Assembly (NCBI GenBank): GCA_024281055.1
Contig: JAMXLF010000018.1
Location: forward strand, 56,916 to 120,915
Reading direction: 5' to 3'
Length of the DNA: 64,000 bases
DNA from: Geobacteraceae bacterium
GTDB lineage: Bacteria; Desulfobacterota; Desulfuromonadia; Geobacterales; Geobacteraceae
Below, in pieces: positions 16,922-25,293 of this stretch. The position numbers and the translations under genes are program-made. The notes below the pieces were generated by a model. The model was not told the origin of the DNA. It ran no database searches and saw nothing but the letters and a program-made list of their open reading frames with translations. The stretch's first letter is position 1. Each line of letters begins with the position of its first letter.

Positions 16922-18333
16922 GCCGACTCCCCCGCGGCTTCGGCGGTGTGTGCCGGCAGGGCCTGCGGCCGCATCCGCCAGGTGTTGTAGGCGAAAATGA
17001 GATGGGCAGCGAGCATCAGGCTCCCCGACACCGCCCGCCAGAGCCAGTACGATGCCATGAGCCGCACCGAATCGATGAAGGGTGCCCCCGCGATCCAGCG
17101 CTCCCCCTGTTCAGTTCCCCCGATCATCAGGGAAATGCCGTAGATCAGGATGCCGACCAGGGCGAACCAAAAATGGATGCCGATGAGGAGATGGGGGGGC
17201 TCCTGGCCGGTGAGGCGGGGGAGGAGGCCGTAGATCCCTCCCCAGATGAGGAACGCGACGAAGCCGTACATGGTCATGTGGGAGTGGGCGACGGTGAAGT
17301 TGGTGAAGTGCCAGAGCGGGTTGAGGGAGCGGAACGCCTCGACGGTCCCCTGGCCCGATCCCACGAAGTAGAAGAGGATCCCCACGAGGAGAAACGGCAC
17401 GGTGTAGCTCCGCACCAGGGCATGCCTGCTCCCCCGCATGGTGAGGAGGAAGTTGCCGGTGCCGGCAACGACCGGGATGAACATACCGACGCTAAAGATG
17501 ATCGCCACGGTCTGCAGCCACCAGGGGATCGGGCTGAAGACGAAATGGTGGGCGCCGATCAGGGTGTAGAAGAGGAGCTGGGTCCAGAAGGCAAGCACGC
17601 CGAGGGAGTAGGAGTAGATCGGCTTGTTGAGGAACTTCGGCAGAAAGTAGTAGGTAAGCCCGAGGACCATGGGGGTGAACCACATGCCGACCCCCTGGTG
17701 CATGTAGTATCCCTGGATCACCGTTTCGCCGAGGCCGTTCTGGTACCAGGGGAGGTAGGCGGTGACGACCAGGGCGAGGGTCCAGAGGAAGGCGGCGACG
17801 ATGTACCAGTTGGCGATGTAGATTTCCGTAATGCTCCGCCGGGCCACGGTCCGGTAGAGGTTCCCGGCGAGGAGCAGGAGCCCCAGTGCATAGGTGCCCA
17901 TGACCGGCCAGATGAACTCGCGGTATTCCTGGCCGCCGTTGTTCACTCCTGCCGCGAGGAGCACGGTACCTGCCAGGAGCGCGGCATTGAGAAGCCAGAG
18001 GCTGGCCCAGGCGAGGCGCGTGCTGGCGAGGCCCTTCTGGCAGGTGCGGGGTACTACGTAGAGGGCGAGCCCGATTATCCCCAGGGATGACCACCCCCAG
18101 AGCACCACATTGGTGTGGATGGGACGCAGACGGCCGAAGGAGAGGAACGGATGGACACCCAGGTCGGGGAAAGCGAGATGTATCCCGACATACTCCCCCA
18201 CCAGGCTGCCGAAGACCAGCCACCCGGCTGCGCAGGCGACGTAGGCATAGACAAGGCGGGTCAGGTGGAAGTCGACATCGATGATCCGGTCGATGTGGGT
18301 TTTTTCGACTGCGAGGGGTCGCTGAACAGGCAT
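16918..18333 (-). CDS. ccoN: cbb3-type cytochrome c oxidase subunit I (CcoN)
   Basis: The haem-copper catalytic subunit, about 12 TM helices, which reduces O2 with high affinity and pumps protons. Ligand regions are present: [14 protein letters not shown] (low-spin haem His), [16 protein letters not shown] (Cu-B His region), [17 protein letters not shown] (Cu-B His pair), and [16 protein letters not shown] (high-spin and low-spin haem His). I prefer the ATG at 18333, preceded by AAGG; an in-frame ATG at 18363 would add 10 residues without a ribosome site. The operon is ccoN, ccoO-P fusion, ccoQ-like, Ig-TM-cytochrome. The assembly genes ccoGHIS are not nearby. Confidence 0.92.
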   Translation of the reverse strand: MPVQRPLAVEKTHIDRIIDVDFHLTRLVYAYVACAAGWLVFGSLVGEYVGIHLAFPDLGVHPFLSFGRLRPIHTNVVLWGWSSLGIIGLALYVVPRTCQKGLASTRLAWASLWLLNAALLAGTVLLAAGVNNGGQEYREFIWPVMGTYALGLLLLAGNLYRTVARRSITEIYIANWYIVAAFLWTLALVVTAYLPWYQNGLGETVIQGYYMHQGVGMWFTPMVLGLTYYFLPKFLNKPIYSYSLGVLAFWTQLLFYTLIGAHHFVFSPIPWWLQTVAIIFSVGMFIPVVAGTGNFLLTMRGSRHALVRSYTVPFLLVGILFYFVGSGQGTVEAFRSLNPLWHFTNFTVAHSHMTMYGFVAFLIWGGIYGLLPRLTGQEPPHLLIGIHFWFALVGILIYGISLMIGGTEQGERWIAGAPFIDSVRLMASYWLWRAVSGSLMLAAHLIFAYNTWRMRPQALPAHTAEAAGESA

Positions 18334-18441
18334 GGCACACCTTGCGGGGGAATTTACTGTCATTAAAGATTAGCACAGAATGGGGGGGACGACAAGGAGC
18401 GGGCGGGAAGTCGCGGCGCGGAGATTTTGCACGGTCACTGC

Positions 18442-18469
18442 TTGACAACGGGAAGAACGTTGCTAAGGT
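18442..18469 (+). promoter_or_regulatory. Sigma-70-type promoter of cold-shock gene 1
   Basis: TTGACA at 18442-18447, a 16-base spacer, and TAAGGT at 18464-18469, followed by TATATTAA. The same arrangement is found upstream of the second cold-shock gene. Confidence 0.65.
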
Positions 18470-18527
18470 TATATTAATGTCCGGGCTGGCGCCGGATAAA
18501 ATCCACTGTATCAGGAGAACGAATGTA

Positions 18528-18728
18528 ATGAAAACAGGCAAAGTGAAATGGTTCAACGACAGCAAGGGGTTCGGTTTTCTCGAGCAGGAGAGCGGTGAGG
18601 ACGTCTTCGTCCACTTCTCGGCCATCAACGGCACAGGGTTCAAATCTCTCGTCGAAGGCGACAACGTGACCTTCGAGGTGGTCAAGGGGCCGAAGGGACT
18701 CCAGGCGGCCAACGTGACCAGGGTTTAG
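18528..18728 (+). CDS. Cold-shock domain protein (CspA family), copy 1
   Basis: A 66-residue single OB-fold that binds single-stranded RNA/DNA and acts as an RNA chaperone. RNP-1 (KGFGFLEQ) and RNP-2 (DVFVHFSAI) are intact. The ATG at 18528 follows AGGAG; a longer open frame from 18342 is not supported because it would include the promoter. The leader of about 50 bases is G+C-rich with a possible stem (GGCTGGCGCC). It is followed by a strong terminator and, 300 bases on, by a near-identical paralogue with the same promoter layout, so the two are probably independent transcription units from a duplication. Confidence 0.93.
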   Translation: MKTGKVKWFNDSKGFGFLEQESGEDVFVHFSAINGTGFKSLVEGDNVTFEVVKGPKGLQAANVTRV

Positions 18729-18749
18729 AACTTTGCCATTCGGCATAGG

Positions 18750-18777
18750 GAGCCCCGGAGAAATCCGGGGCTCTTTG
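18750..18777 (+). terminator. Rho-independent terminator after csp copy 1
   Basis: Perfect 10-bp stem GAGCCCCGGA/TCCGGGGCTC with a GAAA tetraloop, then TTT. Confidence 0.85.
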
Positions 18778-18949
18778 CATTTGTCCCGGCAAATTCCAGG
18801 ACGTGTCGTCCTTCAGAAGCCGTGCCGGGCATCGTGCCGCATTACCTTTGCATGCACGGCACAAGGCATTCCGCAGGTTGCATACTCCAGACGGTCTGAA
18901 CGACGCGGTTGACAAGCAGGAAAATTTGGCATGCTCATATTCGGGCTGC

Positions 18950-18977
18950 TTGACATTGCCGGCGGGCTTGTTAAGGT
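18950..18977 (+). promoter_or_regulatory. Sigma-70-type promoter of cold-shock gene 2
   Basis: TTGACA at 18950-18955, a 16-base spacer, and TAAGGT at 18972-18977, followed by TTATTAA. Identical hexamers and spacing to the promoter of csp copy 1, with different spacer bases. Confidence 0.65.
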
Positions 18978-19033
18978 TTATTAACAGCTGCCGAAGTTTC
19001 TGCCAAAATTCATGTACCGGGAGAAAGAACGAA

Positions 19034-19234
19034 ATGGAAAAGGGCACGGTGAAATGGTTTAACGACAGCAAGGGGTTCGGGTTTATCGAGCGGGAGAACG
19101 GCGAAGACGTATTTGTCCATTTCTCCGCCATTACCGGCGAAGGGTTCAAGTCCCTCGCCGAAGGCGATAAGGTGACCTTCGAGGTGGTCAAGGGGCCGAA
19201 GGGGCTCCAGGCGGCCGATGTGAAGAAAGTCTGA
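19034..19234 (+). CDS. Cold-shock domain protein (CspA family), copy 2
   Basis: A 66-residue protein about 80 percent identical by eye to copy 1, with RNP-1 KGFGFIER and RNP-2 DVFVHFSAI. The ATG at 19034 follows GGGAGAAAG. The frame is open far upstream (18803), but that region contains the promoter and has no ribosome site. A strong terminator follows. Both genes keep the same size, the [11 protein letters not shown] ending and similar leaders, indicating tandem duplication of the whole transcription unit. Confidence 0.93.
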   Translation: MEKGTVKWFNDSKGFGFIERENGEDVFVHFSAITGEGFKSLAEGDKVTFEVVKGPKGLQAADVKKV

Positions 19235-19258
19235 GAAGGGCGCTCGATTCGGCACAGG

Positions 19259-19284
19259 AAACCCCGGCAATCCCGGGGTTTTTT
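19259..19284 (+). terminator. Rho-independent terminator after csp copy 2
   Basis: AAACCCCGG with CCGGGGTTT stem, short CAATC-type loop, then a run of T. Confidence 0.85.
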
Positions 19285-19409
19285 GTTGCGTGCTGATGAA
19301 AGTCCTGTTCTTGCCGGCTCTGGTATTTGCTCCGATTACCGTGGTAAAATAAGACATGAACAGTGTCGGGATGCTGCCCGCCGGCCCGGCGGGCACGGAG
19401 GAAGAGCAT

Positions 19410-20489
19410 ATGCAAAGCCATCTTATCATGAAAGTTGCGGTCTTTGTCGCGAGCCTGATTCTCCTGCTCATCCCGCTTACCATTCATGCCCAGACGGAGC
19501 AGGCCAACCCGACTCCGCCGCCGGTCGAGCAACCACTGATTCGTGAAGGGGACTTCGCAGTCCGGCTGGTGTCCGCACTCGGCCTGGGAACGACCGAAGA
19601 CGAGGTCGAGGCCGAGAACCTGCTTGGTGGGGTGGGAATCGCGCCCCGGAATGGGTGGATTGCCGACTATCCGGTGACGCCCGACATCGTCGGCGAACTG
19701 CAAAAGTCGGTGGGTGACGCTGCCGATGGCAAGAAGATCTCGCTTGGCAGGGATGAAGCCTTGAAACGGCTGGACAATGTCAACACCGAACTCAGTCTCG
19801 ACGTCAGGCCCTACACCGGGACCACAGCCTCCGAACCAACGGCAGAGGAGGCCGAGGGGTATCCGAATCCGACGGAGATCAACAACTACTATTACGAGGA
19901 GGGGCCGCCCATTGTTACCTACTACGCCCCGCCACCGGACTATTATTACCTCTATTCCTGGGTACCCTGTCCCTTCTGGTGGTTCGACTTCTGGTTTCCC
20001 GGCTTTTTCGTCCTGCGCGATTTCCACAGGCCATTCTTCTTCCACAACCGGGTGGTGTTCTTCTCGAACCATTTCAACGATGTGAGGGCACACCGCGTCT
20101 ACCGGATCGATCCTGTCGCAAGATTCAACGGGAGAACCTTTGCCGGCATCGGCGCTCCCCATACCAGGGGGTTTATCTCCACGGGGGTTCCGAGGAGTGC
20201 CGAGAGAATTTTCAATGGGCCGCACACGCGGGGAATGCCCGGCGGCAGAGCATTCACCCCGACCTCCCGCGGGGGAAGGACCTTCACCCCGTCCACACGA
20301 GGTGGTCGGACATATACCGCTCCGCCCCGAGGCGGCAGATCCTTTGCCCCGCCGTCCGGGGGCAGATCGTTCTCGCCCCCGTCTCGTGGTGGCGGCAGGT
20401 CGATTAGTCCGCCGTCCCGTGGTGGGGGGATGGGGGCATCGCCCGTTCGTGGCGGCGGAGGCGTTCCGGGCCGAGGGGAGAGAAGATGA
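19410..20489 (+). CDS. Secreted low-complexity protein with Arg-Gly-Gly repeats
   Basis: A 359-residue exported protein from ATG 19410 (GGAGGAAG ribosome site); an upstream frame start at 19356 lacks one. The signal peptide is about 25 residues (AVFVASLILLLIPLTIHA). The mature chain has a charged region (about 40-125), then an aromatic-rich stretch (NNYYYEEG, FWWFDFWFPGFF, FHRPFFFHNRVVFF), then about ten short repeats of the type SRGGRTFTP / PRGGRSFAPP ending GGGGVPGRGERR. Such Gly/Arg/Ser/Pro tails are disordered and bind surfaces or anions. I do not recognise a family beyond the general YXWV/FWW exported type. It shares a terminator with the convergent AOR gene. Confidence 0.7.
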   Translation: MQSHLIMKVAVFVASLILLLIPLTIHAQTEQANPTPPPVEQPLIREGDFAVRLVSALGLGTTEDEVEAENLLGGVGIAPRNGWIADYPVTPDIVGELQKSVGDAADGKKISLGRDEALKRLDNVNTELSLDVRPYTGTTASEPTAEEAEGYPNPTEINNYYYEEGPPIVTYYAPPPDYYYLYSWVPCPFWWFDFWFPGFFVLRDFHRPFFFHNRVVFFSNHFNDVRAHRVYRIDPVARFNGRTFAGIGAPHTRGFISTGVPRSAERIFNGPHTRGMPGGRAFTPTSRGGRTFTPSTRGGRTYTAPPRGGRSFAPPSGGRSFSPPSRGGGRSISPPSRGGGMGASPVRGGGGVPGRGERR

Positions 20490-20500
20490 ACGGCAAACAC

Positions 20501-20533
20501 GAAAGCCGCCTCCCGAGAAGAGAGGCGGCTTTC
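20501..20533. terminator. Bidirectional terminator between the RGG-repeat gene and the AOR gene
   Basis: Perfect 12-bp inverted repeat GAAAGCCGCCTC/GAGGCGGCTTTC with a 9-base loop between two convergent genes. Confidence 0.8.
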
Positions 20534-20555
20534 GCGTGGCTGGTGGCGGCTCTGA

Positions 20556-22736
20556 TCAGGACAGCATTGCCGCGAGCTTTGCCTTCGTGGCTTCGGTGAG
20601 GAAGTTCCATAACCCGAGTTTTTCAAGGGTGGCGACGGTGGGGATGCCCGAGGTGTTCCAGCCGCGTTCCTCGTAATAGACCTGGACCAGGCGGCGCAGT
20701 TCCTCCTTGCGCCTGTTCAGCAGGATCGCCCGTTTTTCCGTGGTCGGCAGAGGCTGCACCTCGGCAAGGGGTTTTCCCAGCAGCTTGCACAGCTCCCGGT
20801 CATTGAACTCCTTTTCCGCCTCGTAGAGCCGGTCGTCGGTGGGTCCGATGGCCCGGTCAGGAATCCAGTCGTGTTTCCCCGTTTCCCTCCCGTAGCGCAT
20901 GACGTTCATGACCCGCTGCAGGTTGATGTCACGGTCAGTCTGGGCGAAGATATCCTCCCAGGCCAGATCCGTCCCCAGCATGCCGTTGTAGAAATCGGCG
21001 TAGATCTCCTGGGAAGCCGGGTTGATGTAGATATCCGTGTTCTTCATCTGTTCCGACGCGGGATTGAAGACATCCACCCAGGGTAGTTTGCACAGACCCA
21101 GATTGTCATTGCCGAGACGGACCCGCGGGTAGGTGATCAGTGCCCCGGCCTTGTCCTGGAAGGTTGGGAAGGCCCCTTGGAGGTCCGCCTTGATCAGCCA
21201 GGCGGCGGCGTGATGCGCGCCGATGTCGCTGGCCACGGCGTAGGAGCCCTGCATTGACAGCGAGCGATGGGTTCGGTAGAGGGAGAAGGGGAGCCCCTTG
21301 GTCTGCATGGCGAACTGCTCGAGTGCCGGCCGGAGATCGGTGCCGGTTCTCGCGATGTACGCAGCGGCTATCCAGTTGACCAGGGAAGCCATGCCTCTGC
21401 CGGCCGCCTGTGCCAGTTCCGTTTCGCCCCGGGCCACTCGATGGAGGAACGTCAGGGCCGCCCGTTCATCGCCCCAGGCGAGCTCCAGTCCATCCGCATC
21501 GTCCCTGGTCAGGTACCCCCGCTGGAAGCATTCCATCAGGAAGGCCATGATGACGCAGGTGGTGATGGTGTCGATACCGTAGTTGTCGCAGTGCCAGTTG
21601 GCCTCCATGATGAACTCGGGGTTCCATATCCCCAGGTTGGAGCCGAAGCCGGCAGCCGTCTCATACTCGGGGCCGTCGACCCACACCTTCTTTCCCTGAT
21701 GCTCCCCGGAGGTGAGGGTCACCCACCCCCCTTTGGTGCACCGCAGGTTGCAGCCGGGGAAACAGCCGTCCATCCCCCGGTGCTCGAAGAGGTGCTCGGC
21801 ATAGAACTTCCCGCAGATCTGCTCCGCGCGGTCGTCCGACCCCGCCTGGTAGTTGTGCACGGGCAGTGACTGGTACTCGTGCTTGCTCATGAAGGTGATC
21901 AGACCGGCGCTCCCCTTGCGGTGCATTTTGAGGGAATGGGGATCGACTTCCTTGACCACGGTGTGGAGCTGCGCTCCCGCCCGCTTCACCTTTTCCCAGT
22001 CGGCTGCGCCGTAGGGGTTGTCGCCATGGGGATAGTCCGCCAGGACAACGATGGCCCTGATGTTCTTGTTCCGCATCACCGAGCCGATACCGGTCCTGCC
22101 GGCCTGCTTCGTCCGCCACAGTCCCTTTTTTCCATCCACCGGCTTGGTCGCGTCGAAATAGTGGCTGTTGATGCAGCCGTAGGTCGTGTGGGCCGCCCCT
22201 ACGCCCGTGGTCATGAAGGCGATGTGCCGCTTGTCGTACCCCGCCTGGACGAACCGGTCGGCGATGTCCTTTTCCAGGTCGAAGACCTCGTCGTCAGCGG
22301 GCGCTTCCGTCACCGTCACCTCCTGGCGGAAACCGTCGATGACGATCATGACGTCAGCAGCAGCTTTTCCCGTTATGGTCAGGGCATCGAAGCCGGCGTA
22401 TTTGAGGAAGGCGCCGAAGTAGCCGCCGAAATTGGAGACACCGGGAACGCCGGTCAGCGGCGACAGGGAAACCGCCATGGCCTTGGCAGTCCCCGGGAAC
22501 TGCGGAATGCCACCCAGCGGACCGTTTGCCAGGATCAGGGGATTTGCGGGGTCAGCGGGCTCAGTGTCCGGCGTGATTGCCTGATGGAGGAGGTAGAGCC
22601 CGAGGCCCCGGCCGCCGATGAAATACTCCCTGACCTGCTGATCGAGTGCCGGCGTGGCAATGGTGCAGGTCCCCAGGTCGATGGTGAGGATTCTCCCGGC
22701 ATAGCCTTGGGTGAGCTGAGTTTTTTCGTAGTTCAT
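20556..22736 (-). CDS. aor: Tungsten-type aldehyde:ferredoxin oxidoreductase
   Basis: A 726-residue oxidoreductase that converts aldehydes to carboxylates (or the reverse) with ferredoxin, using a W-bis-pterin and one [4Fe-4S] cluster. The N-terminal domain carries GYAGRILTIDLGT and FIGGRGLGLYLLHQ (pterin binding). Cluster cysteines are in the GCFPGCNLRCTKGG stretch, with the fourth likely in NLGLCKLPWVD. The C-terminal extension (about 600-726) makes it longer than archaeal AOR (about 605). The ATG at 22736 is preceded by AAAGGGAAAAGG; the longer frame begins at a TTG. It is probably monocistronic, with no W or Mo transport genes nearby. Confidence 0.92.
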   Translation of the reverse strand: MNYEKTQLTQGYAGRILTIDLGTCTIATPALDQQVREYFIGGRGLGLYLLHQAITPDTEPADPANPLILANGPLGGIPQFPGTAKAMAVSLSPLTGVPGVSNFGGYFGAFLKYAGFDALTITGKAAADVMIVIDGFRQEVTVTEAPADDEVFDLEKDIADRFVQAGYDKRHIAFMTTGVGAAHTTYGCINSHYFDATKPVDGKKGLWRTKQAGRTGIGSVMRNKNIRAIVVLADYPHGDNPYGAADWEKVKRAGAQLHTVVKEVDPHSLKMHRKGSAGLITFMSKHEYQSLPVHNYQAGSDDRAEQICGKFYAEHLFEHRGMDGCFPGCNLRCTKGGWVTLTSGEHQGKKVWVDGPEYETAAGFGSNLGIWNPEFIMEANWHCDNYGIDTITTCVIMAFLMECFQRGYLTRDDADGLELAWGDERAALTFLHRVARGETELAQAAGRGMASLVNWIAAAYIARTGTDLRPALEQFAMQTKGLPFSLYRTHRSLSMQGSYAVASDIGAHHAAAWLIKADLQGAFPTFQDKAGALITYPRVRLGNDNLGLCKLPWVDVFNPASEQMKNTDIYINPASQEIYADFYNGMLGTDLAWEDIFAQTDRDINLQRVMNVMRYGRETGKHDWIPDRAIGPTDDRLYEAEKEFNDRELCKLLGKPLAEVQPLPTTEKRAILLNRRKEELRRLVQVYYEERGWNTSGIPTVATLEKLGLWNFLTEATKAKLAAMLS

Positions 22737-23090
22737 GTACCTTTTCCCTTTGCGCAACGGTTCTGGCCGTGGGGACCATTTTGATTTTTCAATTAAGACG
22801 GCCGATTTTCAGGCGATGCACCATAGCATGGAGAACGTGGGAGGGTCAAGATTCCATTTCTGTTGGCTTACATGATTCAGGGAGTGATAAGGTATAAGTC
22901 TATTATTGATTAGACGATGAAGGAGGCAGAAATGGCAATGGCCTGCATAAGCAGGCCATTTGCACAAGAGGTATTGGTTATTTCTATCGCTTAACAAGCG
23001 GATTGCATGGGGCCGTCAGGCGGAACCATGCAACAAAGGGAAAAGCCATCTAAACCGTCGCCGGAGGACAGGGCCTTGCGGCTAGTTAGC
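22737..23090. other. 354-base gap upstream of the AOR gene
   Basis: Holds the AOR ribosome site, a perfect 10-bp hairpin (AATGGCCTGC at 22937-22946 with GCAGGCCATT at 22951-22960, ATAA loop), and a second possible structure from about 22995 to 23090 in which GCATGG and CCATGC can pair, followed by GCC/GGC-rich arms. A GCAGGCCATT hairpin arm also occurs near 35516-35525. No gene is supported. A regulatory leader for AOR on the minus strand is possible but not demonstrated. Confidence 0.4.
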
Positions 23091-23999
23091 CTAAAAATCT
23101 TTCAATTCCCTGTGTCTGGTCTTGGCCGTTTTTACGTCTTCTGCCAGATCCGCGGGCAGATTTTCCTTGAGCGCTTGTGACGCCAGCTTGAAGTCATCCT
23201 CCGCCTTACGGGCTGAATCGGTAAACCCAGCCAAGGTGCCGGAAGGAGCAAGGGTCAGCGTATGAATGTTCGTGTACATTTCAAAGAGTTTGGTCAGCTT
23301 CTCGTTGACGGCTTTGTATTTTTCCGGTGGATTATTCAATCGTTGCTTGTTTTGGTCGAGTTTGGCTTTGATTTTCTTCAGTCTGGCCTCATCTACCGGG
23401 CTGATGCGGGGGGCATAGTTTTGTCCGGCGTCCGTTTTGGCCTTCCAGTCAGCGGAAATCTGCGCACAATCGGCAAGACCTAGATCAGTTCCCGCCTTTG
23501 TGCCGCAGAGCACCAGGACGAAAAACTGCCTATATTCTTTCTCCTGACTCATTTTTTGGTAAACGGATACACCGGCCACCGCCAGAGCGGCTACGATCAG
23601 TAGCCCGACGACCGCGACGAGGGGCTTCCGGAATCCGCTAGTTGTTTTTGTCGGGGCGGCAGAGGTGTAGCTCACCGATTGCATGGCAAAGCGCATCGAG
23701 CGATCCGATTTGCCGGCTTTCCGCCGAACAGGCTTGGAAACCTGGACCAGAAAATAATCGGGGAACTTGAAGCCGCAACCCCGGCAGACAATGAGGTGGT
23801 CGAGTTCATTGCCGCATTTGGCGCAGTATATGTCCCCCTCTTTCTTCAGGGCCCTCCTGGCGGTCGATTCCTGATTCATCCAGAAGCGGCTCTTGCACTC
23901 CGGGCATGGTGTGAAGGACCCTTCTTCCGTGACGGTGGACACATCCACCTCTATCTTGACAGCACATTTCGGGCACGAGCATCTCATAAAAACATTCAC
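23091..23999 (-). CDS. Zinc-ribbon membrane protein (MJ0042-type N-terminus)
   Basis: A 302-residue protein with two N-terminal metal-binding ribbons: CSCPKC with CPEC (about residues 8-35, MJ0042-like) and CAKC with CRGC (about 60-77). After a basic linker a single TM helix is at about 127-148 (LVAVVGLLIVAALAVAGVSV). The C-terminal 150 residues are helical and charged and should be periplasmic. Such proteins are generally of unknown function; the topology (cytoplasmic zinc ribbon, periplasmic helical domain) suggests signal or scaffold roles. It stands just downstream of a pseudopilin gene on the same strand, so the two may be cotranscribed. Confidence 0.7.
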   Translation of the reverse strand: MNVFMRCSCPKCAVKIEVDVSTVTEEGSFTPCPECKSRFWMNQESTARRALKKEGDIYCAKCGNELDHLIVCRGCGFKFPDYFLVQVSKPVRRKAGKSDRSMRFAMQSVSYTSAAPTKTTSGFRKPLVAVVGLLIVAALAVAGVSVYQKMSQEKEYRQFFVLVLCGTKAGTDLGLADCAQISADWKAKTDAGQNYAPRISPVDEARLKKIKAKLDQNKQRLNNPPEKYKAVNEKLTKLFEMYTNIHTLTLAPSGTLAGFTDSARKAEDDFKLASQALKENLPADLAEDVKTAKTRHRELKDF

Positions 24000-24061
24000 C
24001 TTTTCTCAAGTGAGTAGTGTTGGATTGGTTTTGCCAATTAATTCTCTCCGGATATTCCAGA

Positions 24062-24601
24062 TCAGAATTTCGACCTCAATGCGACATACGAGCCTCTACC
24101 AGCCCGGATGACGTCATCATTGCTAACAGTGACACTACCGGCGTCGTATGCTTGTAGTGATTGTCCGTCCTCTCCCTTGCTGTAGAGATCGAAATCGTCG
24201 TTGTAAGGGACGCCGTTACCATCTTCGAGAGCAGCAGTGGGATCGTCAAGCCTCTGGTACACGTATAGATTTCCCCACGGGTCACGCATATTAGCCATAT
24301 TGATGTCGGCCAAACCAGTTGGGAAAGAGCCTTTTTCTAGGTTGAATGCTATGATGCGCCTCTCCATGTCACGAATTTCCTCTGCGCATCGGGACACGCG
24401 TGCACTAGTTCTGATCTGGTTAAAAGCAGCCAGAGCAATGACAGCCAAAGCCCCTATAATTACAGTTACAACGAGGAGTTCGACCATCGTAAAACCCCGG
24501 TTGCCAGATGTGGCTCCCCAAAGTCTTTGCGTGACCGCAGCCATTGCCCCAGAGGCGTCTCTTCTCTGGCTAGTTTTCTCGTGGGTCATTATGGTTCTCA
24601 T
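24062..24601 (-). CDS. GspG/PilE-like pseudopilin with prepilin methylation motif
   Basis: A protein of up to 179 residues. The type IV prepilin signature is clear: cleavage site NRG|FTMVELLVVTVIIGALAV with Glu at +5 and a hydrophobic assembly helix. After it come an amphipathic helix (CAEEIRDMERRIIAFNLEKG) and a GspG-like C-terminal domain with MRDPWGNLYVYQ and DDFDLYSKGEDG (calcium-site-like). The leader of about 36 residues from the ATG at 24601 is long; ATGs at 24589 and 24544 are alternatives, none with a convincing ribosome site, so the start is uncertain. It is probably the major pseudopilin of a type II secretion-like system whose other parts are not here. Confidence 0.82.
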   Translation of the reverse strand: MRTIMTHEKTSQRRDASGAMAAVTQRLWGATSGNRGFTMVELLVVTVIIGALAVIALAAFNQIRTSARVSRCAEEIRDMERRIIAFNLEKGSFPTGLADINMANMRDPWGNLYVYQRLDDPTAALEDGNGVPYNDDFDLYSKGEDGQSLQAYDAGSVTVSNDDVIRAGRGSYVALRSKF

Positions 24602-25293
24602 TCAGTAGTTTATTTGTTTGAAAGGTTCATAAGAAAATCGAATTTTCGGGGAAAATACAGGCACATTTTGTGCCAATTAAAGGACTGGTATTGCGCGGCA
24701 TCATGTGAAGTTCAATTTTTTCAAGCGGTTACGATGAATTGTCAGGCCACGTGAGGGAAACTGGCAGGATTTTTTAAAGACCAATTTTGTCACTGATGTA
24801 AGGCGGCGAAAATGACAAAAAAGATGCGCAATTACGATGCGTTAAGCGGGCAGGGATTTGTGGTCGGGCACAGATGAGGCTATTTTGGTGTGTCAATGTT
24901 TTGACTTGTTTATAAAAGTTGTCATAGCATGCCATGCGCAACAAGCCTCGCACCGAGTTGCGGGATCCCAGCAGTTTGACAGTTCAGGGAATCCGCCGTT
25001 GACAGGTTCTATAAGCTTGGCTGGATGTGTCGGCGCCATGAACTCGGGTCCGACGGAATCGGTGCTCGTCTCCCTCAGAATGCGGTCTATCCCTCTTGTT
25101 GTCCGTGCCGGCAGTTAATTTTTATCCCCGGTTCCCATTGTCAAGATGAACAAACGCGGTAAGCTTCAGCGATAGGGTATCTCGGAAAGGCCGTGCCCCC
25201 CGAGGAAATGATAAAGAATCCGTACCGGTGTTTCACCATCGGCAGGAGCCGGACACGGCGGGGCACTATAATCTCTTCTCTCTGGAGGCCGTT
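24602..25293. other. Nearly 700 bases without a supportable gene
   Basis: No reading frame with plausible codon usage, no tRNA and no repeat. At the right end a TATAAT box (25267-25272) and GGAGG precede the pirin gene. At the left it contains the upstream region of the pseudopilin gene. The middle (24700-25200) has mixed composition and only weak promoter-like hexamers. Confidence 0.4.

Noticed and set aside
22995..23090. Considered as a c-di-GMP (GEMM) riboswitch
   Set aside because: The conserved GGGCAAACC and GGGACGCAAAGCC cores are not present; kept only as an unassigned possible structure.
24858..25118. 86-codon plus-strand ORF in the 24.6-25.3 kb gap
   Set aside because: No ribosome site, no conserved motif, composition like non-coding DNA.
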